In this document: piece after piece, positions 8,157 through 12,459 of the stretch
How positions within the stretch are numbered: the stretch's first letter is position 1
How the letters are laid out: every line of letters starts with the position of its first letter
Assembly: GCA_902984215.1 (NCBI GenBank)
Contig: CADWAF010000744.1
Location: 1 to 12,459 of the forward strand
Origin: Willaertia magna
Taxonomy: Eukaryota; Heterolobosea; Eutetramitea; Acrasida; Naegleriidae
Reading direction: 5' to 3'
Length of the DNA: 12,459 nucleotides
Program-made: the position numbers and the translations under genes
Notes under the pieces: model-generated
Told to the model about the DNA's origin: nothing
Database searches by the model: none
The model's input: only the letters and a program-made list of their open reading frames with translations

Positions 8157-8257
8157 CCTTTCCGAATGAAAACAAAAAATAAACCTCAAATTGTTTTTTA
8201 AGATCTTTGGTACTTGATCAAAAAAAAAAATTAAAAAAATTCAAAAAAAATACGTCA
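8157..8257 (+). promoter_or_regulatory. A-rich spacer between two co-directional genes
   Basis: The 101 nt between the TAA at 8154-8156 and the ATG at 8258 contain an aaataaac near 8177, a plausible polyadenylation signal for the upstream gene, followed by long A-runs ahead of the next start. The ATG at 8258 is preferred because no in-frame upstream ATG exists. Confidence 0.35.
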
Positions 8258-8881
8258 ATGACAAACAAAAGAAAATATTCTTATGCTTTTAGTTCTCGTG
8301 ACAACGATGATACAGGAAGCAACAAGAAGAAAACCCAAGAAGAAAGAGAGAAAAGAAACAACTCCAAAAAAAGAGCTTCGAAACCATTTATAACAATGTC
8401 CGAAATCAAAAAAGTGGTCTCCAACCAACAACACTTCATGCTGTCAACCTCTAAAAAAGCAACACATTTAGAACAACACCGAATGGAAAATTTAACTGAA
8501 GAATACCGTACATTAGTTAATAATAATCTTAACAAATTAGTGTTCTCATCTACTTCTAAAGTTAAAAATGATGCAAAAGCAATTCAAAACTATAAATGTA
8601 ATTTTTTGCCAACATTACAAATAACAATGACTAAAGAAGAAATAGAAGAAAATATCAATCTTATAAAACAAAATTATGAATATTTGTTTAAATTAAGAAC
8701 GTTAGGAGGAGATATTATTAATGTTTTAGAGGGGTTATACAATACAACTCAAATTGTTGAAACGATAAATATAGTTATGGTACAGTATAAATTGCCAGGG
8801 AGTTTAGAAGGTTATTGTTATGCTTATTTCTGTTTAAAAAAGATTCTTTTAATCAACCAAAAAGATACGCTTTACTTATAA
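8258..8881 (+). CDS. Unknown protein, 207 residues; first segment of a disrupted three-part frame
   Basis: ATG 8258 opens a frame ending at TAA 8879-8881. The N terminus contains FSSRDNDDTGSNKK, nearly identical at DNA level to the start of the gene at 6484-6924. A Lys/Glu-rich disordered region follows, then a helical part (residues about 70-207) including LPTLQITMTKEEIEENINLI and LRTLGGDIINVLEGLYNTTQ. The last 15 residues look like a frame-change artefact: at codons tgt-tta-aaa-aag (8831-8842) the minus-one frame becomes open and protein-like and runs on for 440 nt. The heptamer T TTA AAA (8833-8839) is in the right phase for minus-one slippage, but a homopolymer indel or decay explains it equally well. 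No known family is recognised. Confidence 0.55.
   Translation: MTNKRKYSYAFSSRDNDDTGSNKKKTQEEREKRNNSKKRASKPFITMSEIKKVVSNQQHFMLSTSKKATHLEQHRMENLTEEYRTLVNNNLNKLVFSSTSKVKNDAKAIQNYKCNFLPTLQITMTKEEIEENINLIKQNYEYLFKLRTLGGDIINVLEGLYNTTQIVETINIVMVQYKLPGSLEGYCYAYFCLKKILLINQKDTLYL
8833..8839 (+). promoter_or_regulatory. Candidate minus-one slippery heptamer T TTA AAA
   Basis: The heptamer follows the X XXY YYZ rule in the zero frame of the gene at 8258. Slippage there would switch to the downstream open frame and give CLK followed by KDSFNQPKRYALLIKA. Downstream structure is weak: I see only a 5-bp gcttt/aaagc stem (8869-8873 with 8881-8885). AT-rich DNA produces such heptamers often. Confidence 0.25.
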
Positions 8882-9282
8882 AAGCTATAACATTGAAATT
8901 GGCAAGGTTGAAAATGTTGACTTTTTTATTTGGTCCAACCATGGGGTCTATTGAAGAAATTGAAAGTAATGTTCGTGAAAAGTTTGCTGTCAAAAAGATG
9001 TTACATCAAAACAAACCAAAGCATAGAAGAGGCCAAAAATTAAAAGATATATTTGACAAAGAACACTTGGACGTTAAAATGATAGATGTTTTAAGAGAGA
9101 ATCATAATTATAGTGTATTATTAAATTATTTGGAGATGAATAATATTGTTTCTCCTTTAGAATTCATCAAGATTAAAGAAAGTCTAATTAATAATAAAGA
9201 AACGGACCTAACAGATGAACTCTCTAAAGGTTTAGAGAGCTTAAATTTAGAAGATCAGTTTCTAGATGAAAATATAACATAA
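8842..9282 (+). CDS. Second segment of the disrupted frame (standalone start possible at 8914 or 8941)
   Basis: This frame is one position back relative to the preceding segment and is open and protein-like from about 8815 to TAA 9280-9282. In-frame ATGs occur at 8914 and 8941; the latter has a strong eukaryotic context (aaccatggg). Starting at 8914 gives 122 residues. The sequence is basic in the middle (KPKHRRGQKLKDIF) and helical afterwards (VLRENHNYSVLLNYLEMNNI), with no recognised family. It is either the continuation of the protein begun at 8258, reached by frameshifting, an unseen intron or a sequencing indel, or an independent small gene. After its stop the same frame remains open through the IQ-motif segment. 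Confidence 0.45.
   Translation, partial: DSFNQPKRYALLIKAITLKLARLKMLTFLFGPTMGSIEEIESNVREKFAVKKMLHQNKPKHRRGQKLKDIFDKEHLDVKMIDVLRENHNYSVLLNYLEMNNIVSPLEFIKIKESLINNKETDLTDELSKGLESLNLEDQFLDENIT
9220..9239. repeat. Perfect 9-bp inverted repeat inside the second segment
   Basis: Arms ctctctaaa (9220-9228) and tttagagag (9231-9239) flank only gg, making a near-perfect 20-nt palindrome 41 nt before the stop codon at 9280. It could fold as an mRNA hairpin with a few inner bases unpaired. The gt at 9230 inside it is also a candidate splice donor. Confidence 0.65.
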
Positions 9283-9645
9283 ACTAAAGAAGCATTGTGT
9301 CTTAAGATACAAGCCCTATATCGCACCAAAAGAACAAAAAAATTTGTTGTTTTATTACAATCTCTAATAAGAAAATATTTGGACAACAAAAAGAAAGACG
9401 AAATGGTAAAAATTAAAGAAGCGCAAGTGCGCTTAAATGAAAAGATGTCTAATCAAGCATTGGAGATTCCAGAAGAAAAGAAAGAAGACGATAACAGAAA
9501 ATTTATTAACTATATTGATTACGAAATGACAAACCCAACTGAACAAATGTTGGTTGTCAATAACAATTTGGGTTATTTACCCTTGTCATTAACTGACATT
9601 GTTAGTTTAATTCTCATTTCAATCTCTTACTGCAAAAACTATTAA
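9283..9645 (+). pseudogene. Open frame with IQ motif after an in-frame stop (exon or pseudogene segment)
   Basis: Downstream of the TAA at 9280 the same frame stays open to TAA 9643-9645. It has no ATG until about 9403, so it is unlikely to begin as a gene here. It starts with an IQ motif, IQALYRTKRTKKFV (IQ-x3-R-x4-K-x2-V; the family Gly is replaced by Thr), followed by a half-matching second one, LQSLIRKYLDNKK. These are the usual calmodulin-binding sequences of myosins and other proteins. An acidic/basic helical stretch follows. It could be joined to the preceding segment by an intron 9230-9289 (60 nt, phase preserved, giving DELSK-EALCLKIQALYR), by readthrough, or be a decaying fragment. 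Its end at 9600 can also splice in phase to the exchanger. Confidence 0.4.
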
Positions 9646-9681
9646 TTCATTCATAGAAATACTTAATTCCTACAATCTTAG
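9601..9681 (+). other. Candidate 81-nt intron before the exchanger's first clear exon
   Basis: A gttagt donor at 9601 and a cttag acceptor at 9679-9681 bound an AT-rich 81-nt segment with three in-frame-class stops. Both ends are phase 0 in the same reading frame, so removal joins SLTDI to GTLYEFVYN. The exchanger frame has no ATG between 9682 and 9816, and the conserved CEFV region lies upstream of that, so some 5' exon must exist; this is the nearest candidate. Confidence 0.45.
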
Positions 9682-11976
9682 GGTACTCTATATGAATTCG
9701 TGTACAACATCTATCTTATTATCGATGATGATGATGGAAATACTAAATTCTGTCATCAAGTTGCTAACTTTAAATTAGATCAATGTGAATTCGTAAATGA
9801 AAATTGTCCAAACCCAATGGGTGGAGGTGTTATTAACTATTTATGGTTACGTTATTGTGGATTACAATCTGTTCCACCAATCTTTTTTATTTTAGGAATT
9901 CTTTGGGTTTTAGTTTTATTTTATTTTCTTAGTTCAACTGCTGAAACTTATTTTTGTCCTGGTCTTGTTGAAATTTCAAGGATTTTAAGATTAAGTCCAG
10001 ATGTTGCTGGCGTTACTTTTTTAGGTTTGTTTTATTTATTTATTTGTGAAATTTAATTTTTGTATAATAATGTTTATTGTAATTGAATTTTAGCATTTGG
10101 AAATGGTGCACCAGGTAAGTTGTATTATTTGTTTTAAAATTTATAATTACAATTTTAACAAATTTAACATAAATAGATATTGCTTCAATTATTGCTGGAA
10201 TATTTTCTGGAAGTACAGGTTTTGGAGTTGGTGAACCTATTGGAGCTGGTGTATTTGTTACAACAGTAATTATGTCAGCTGTCACTTTATTTTCAGATGC
10301 CAAAGTACTGACCTTCCCATTCTTACGTGATGCAATCGCTTACCTCATTGCTGTATCCTATGTTATGATTATTGTATTCATTGGAGAAATAACATTATGG
10401 CAAAGTATCATCTGTTTAGGTATTTACTTATTATACGTAATCTTTGTTATTTCTTCAAGATTAATAATTGTTTTTTATAAAAGAAGAAAAGCAAAACAAC
10501 AATTAGAAAAGAAAAGTTTAATTAAGAAAAAAAGAAAAGAAAATTATGGGACAGATAATACAACTTCAATAAATGAAAGAGAAGAAGATTTCTTTATTGA
10601 AGATGAAGAAAGTGATGAAGAAGAAGTTAATGTTGGATGGAAAGCGGGGTTAGAACCTAATTTTAATATTCCAATTGATAAGTTAAGTGATATAACTGAT
10701 GATTTAAAAAAGGAAATTTTAAAGAAACAACATAGTAGTTATACTGGAAGTATTTTTATGCCTAAATTTGGTATTATTCTTGAAACTGATAAAGATTTAA
10801 TGAAAGTGACATCTGAAGATAAACATCACCATCACCATCATTATAATATTCAAGATGAACAAGAACATTCTACATTACATCGTTCACCTGTCGTTATTGA
10901 AAAGACAGAATCAGCATTAGTTTTAAAAGAAAATGATTTTGAAAGAACTGGTTCAATAATTATTAATCAACATTTTAATGAACCAACAAATGAATTGACA
11001 AGTGACAATGAAATGATAACTGAAAAACAAACATTTAAAGAAAAGATTAAAGATAAATTTAATGAATATTTAGAATGGATTGAATGGAATGATAAAAATA
11101 TTTTATCTAAAATTTTCTTTATTTGTTTTGAAGGAATTACTTTATTAGTAAGAAGTTTAACCATCCCAAAAGCTGATCCAGAAGAATGGAGTAAATTCTT
11201 TGCTGTTTTAAATCCACTTTTTATGCCTGTTTTTGCTGTATTTTCTGCTGGATGTAAGTTTATTTATTTAAATATTTAAATTTATAATTATTTATAATTA
11301 GATATTGGTTATAATTTACCAAATACTAATTTTCCGTTATGGGCTTTATTAACTTTGCTAGGAATACCATTTTCAATAATTATTTATTTTACAACAACTT
11401 CTAGAAAACCACCAAGATATCATTTTGTTTTTGTATTTTTATCATTTGTCATGTCAGTATTATGGATTTATGTAATTGCAAATGAAATGGTTGATTTTTT
11501 AACATCACTTGGTGTAATTTTACGTATTAGTGATGCTATTCTATCCATTACAATTTTAGCTTGGGGTAATTCACTAGGAGATGTAAGTATTTCTTTACAA
11601 TAATTTTTACAATAATACTTTACAATAATAATTTTAACAGTTGGTTGCTGACGTTGTCGTTGCCCGTCAAGGATTTGTAGAGATGGCTATGGGAGGAATA
11701 TTTGGTGGTCCTCTTCTTAATTTATTAATTGGATTAGGTATCTCAACAACTGCAAGTAATATCTTCAGTTCTAAACCATATTCTTTTGCAACAGATATAA
11801 CTGTACTTTCTAGTTTCTTCTTTTTACTTGCTTCTTTAATTTCTTCATTAGTTGTTGTTGGTTTAAATCAATGGAGATCACCAAAGATTTTTGGTGTATT
11901 TCTTTTATTACTTTATGCAAGTTATTTAACTTTATGTATATTAATTGAAACTAAGGTTTTATTCCAAAAGCAATAG
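9682..11976 (+). CDS. Cation/calcium exchanger, NCLX (SLC8B1)/CCX type; five exons visible, 5' end unresolved
   Basis: Exons 9682-10024, 10094-10114, 10177-11253, 11302-11582 and 11641-11976 join in frame to 685 residues plus stop. An extracytosolic Cys-containing segment (CHQVANFKLDQCEFVNENC) precedes TM1 (about 64-85). The first alpha repeat (residues about 108-122) reads GVTFLAFGNGAPD and the second (about 570-605) GNSLGDLVADVVVARQGF then FGGPLLNLLIGLG. These are the ion-binding signatures of the Ca2+/cation antiporter superfamily, closest to NCLX/CCX by the NGAPD and GDLVADV forms. Family members exchange Ca2+ for Na+ or other cations across mitochondrial, endomembrane or plasma membranes; location here is unknown. 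Between the two repeats lies a long cytosolic loop, rich in Glu/Asp and Lys, with six consecutive His. The last 55 nt overlap the RCC1-like gene on the other strand. The start lies in an upstream exon, possibly ending at 9600. Confidence 0.9.
10025..10093 (+). other. Exchanger intron, 69 nt (gtttgt...ttttag)
   Basis: Removing it joins GVTFL to AFGNGAP exactly at the alpha-1 signature. The frame otherwise ends in stops inside this A/T-rich segment. Confidence 0.9.
10115..10176 (+). other. Exchanger intron, 62 nt (gtaagt...aatag)
   Basis: It splits the Asp codon of NGAPD (g before, at after). The exon between this and the previous intron is only 21 nt long. Donor and acceptor match consensus and the intron is strongly AT-rich. 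Confidence 0.92.
10824..10841 (+). repeat. Six-His-codon tract in the exchanger loop
   Basis: The codons cat/cac alternate to encode six consecutive His in the large cytosolic loop between the two transport halves, flanked by Asp/Glu-rich sequence. It could bind metal ions or simply be low-complexity sequence. Confidence 0.9.
11254..11301 (+). other. Exchanger intron, 48 nt (gtaagt...attag)
   Basis: It splits a Tyr codon (t before, at after) and joins FSAG-Y to IGYNLPN. Without removal the frame stops at 11277-11279. It is the shortest of the four. Confidence 0.9.
11583..11640 (+). other. Exchanger intron, 58 nt (gtaagt...aacag)
   Basis: It is phase 0 and removal joins GNSLGD to LVADVVVARQG, restoring the alpha-2 repeat. 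It contains the thrice-repeated tttacaataat-like motif and no coding character. Confidence 0.93.
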
Positions 11977-12459
11977 AAATTCAAAAAGTTGTGAATATTA
12001 TTAGGTATAACACCATTTACATTTTTAAATCCAAAAAACACACTACATCCCATTCCATAAATTAAACCTTTATTATCTAAAATAATAGTATGTGAAATTC
12101 CAGATTGTAAGTCTTTAATAATAAAATTTAATTTCATTTTATATTGTTCACTACTCCATAGATTTACAAAATATAAATTTGTTTTTGTAACACAAATAAT
12201 TTCTTCTTTTTTACTTTTAATAAACTTAATTTTCTCAAAATCGTAATCTTTTAACTTTATTTCAAAAATTGTAAATTCTTTTTCTAGTCTATTAATTTCT
12301 TTGAAACATATCTTATAAATTTTATTATTTTCATTTACAATAAAAGTATTTTTGTCGCTACAGTGCAAAGATTTAATATTGCCAAAATTAAAATTGTCAA
12401 TTTTCATCATTTTTCGTGATTCATAATTATTACCATAGAGAGTTATACTAAAATGAAAT
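11922..12459 (-). CDS. RCC1-repeat-like protein, C-terminal part (5' end outside window)
   Basis: The minus-strand frame is open from the right edge to TAA at 11922-11924, giving about 178 residues. An ATG at 12410 exists, but the frame continues upstream with ITLYGNNYESRK, which looks like an RCC1 repeat strand (LYGNN), so the gene most likely starts outside the window. A further repeat-like unit is DLQSGISHTIILDNKGLIYGMG, matching the G-x-x-H-T-hydrophobic-x-D-x-x-G-x-hydrophobic-Y-G-x-G pattern of RCC1 blades. Members range from Ran exchange factors to many propellers of other roles, so no activity is claimed. The C-terminal 17 codons overlap the exchanger's last exon on the opposite strand. 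Repeat spacing is irregular, so divergence or missing blades are possible. Confidence 0.7.
   Translation of the reverse strand, partial: FHFSITLYGNNYESRKMMKIDNFNFGNIKSLHCSDKNTFIVNENNKIYKICFKEINRLEKEFTIFEIKLKDYDFEKIKFIKSKKEEIICVTKTNLYFVNLWSSEQYKMKLNFIIKDLQSGISHTIILDNKGLIYGMGCSVFFGFKNVNGVIPNNIHNFLNFYCFWNKTLVSINIHKVK

Noticed and set aside
8207..8257. Upstream extension of the gene at 8258 to a TTG at 8207
   Set aside because: TTG starts are not expected in nuclear genes; the extension encodes only an A-run-derived Lys-rich stretch.
8811..8842. 32-nt gt...ag segment that would also restore the frame
   Set aside because: Shorter than any confirmed intron here (48-69 nt) and has a weak donor.
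8785..8906. Candidate intron (gtataa...caag) that would restore frame between the first two segments
   Set aside because: It has a poor acceptor, removes protein-like sequence and is not AT-rich like the confirmed introns; it remains possible but is not preferred.
9692..9778. ATG at 9692 as the start of the exchanger
   Set aside because: It is in a different frame and stops at 9776-9778, before any transmembrane segment.

Overview
The window reads as nuclear DNA of an AT-rich, gene-dense eukaryotic microbe. Four short GT-AG introns (48-69 nt) interrupt one gene. Intergenic spaces are small and A/T-rich, start codons sit behind A-runs, the standard genetic code works, and proteins carry Ser/Asn, poly-Glu and poly-His tracts. 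This fits a free-living amoeboid protist of the heterolobosean or dictyostelid type; that assignment is inference and no marker gene fixes the species. No bacterial operon, rRNA gene or CRISPR array is visible.

Layout. 1-1690 (-): the 5' part of a 7-transmembrane, receptor-like protein with a signal peptide and Cys-rich ectodomain, running off the left edge. 2022-4172 (-): a 716-residue protein with two C2HC zinc fingers, otherwise disordered. 4173-5693: about 1.5 kb without a convincing gene. It holds a degenerate tRNA-like Pol III unit, a GC-richer block behind it, and several short repeats and hairpins. 5694-9645: a cluster of proteins I do not recognise. It comprises an orphan (5694-6479 +), a 146-aa protein (6484-6924 -), a 386-aa protein divergent from it across only 71 nt, and a three-part reading frame (8258-9645 +) broken by one frame change and one stop. 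The 146-aa protein and the first part of the broken frame share an N-terminal motif and a near-identical 31-nt segment in opposite orientation, so they look like paralogues from a local duplication.

9682-11976 (+): a spliced cation/calcium exchanger of the NCLX (SLC8B1)/CCX type. Both alpha-repeat signatures become contiguous only after splicing, and the core of the first is encoded by a 21-nt microexon. 11922-12459 (-): the 3' part of an RCC1-repeat-like protein, overlapping the exchanger's 3' end tail to tail and running off the right edge.

The recognisable genes look like ordinary, functionally unrelated neighbours (receptor-like protein, zinc-finger protein, Ca2+ transporter, RCC1-like protein). 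The least explained part is the 5.7-9.65 kb cluster: lineage-restricted-looking proteins, duplicated N-termini, a phased T TTA AAA heptamer at the frame change, a hairpin and stop codon ahead of an IQ-motif segment, and an open frame that can be spliced in phase onto the exchanger.
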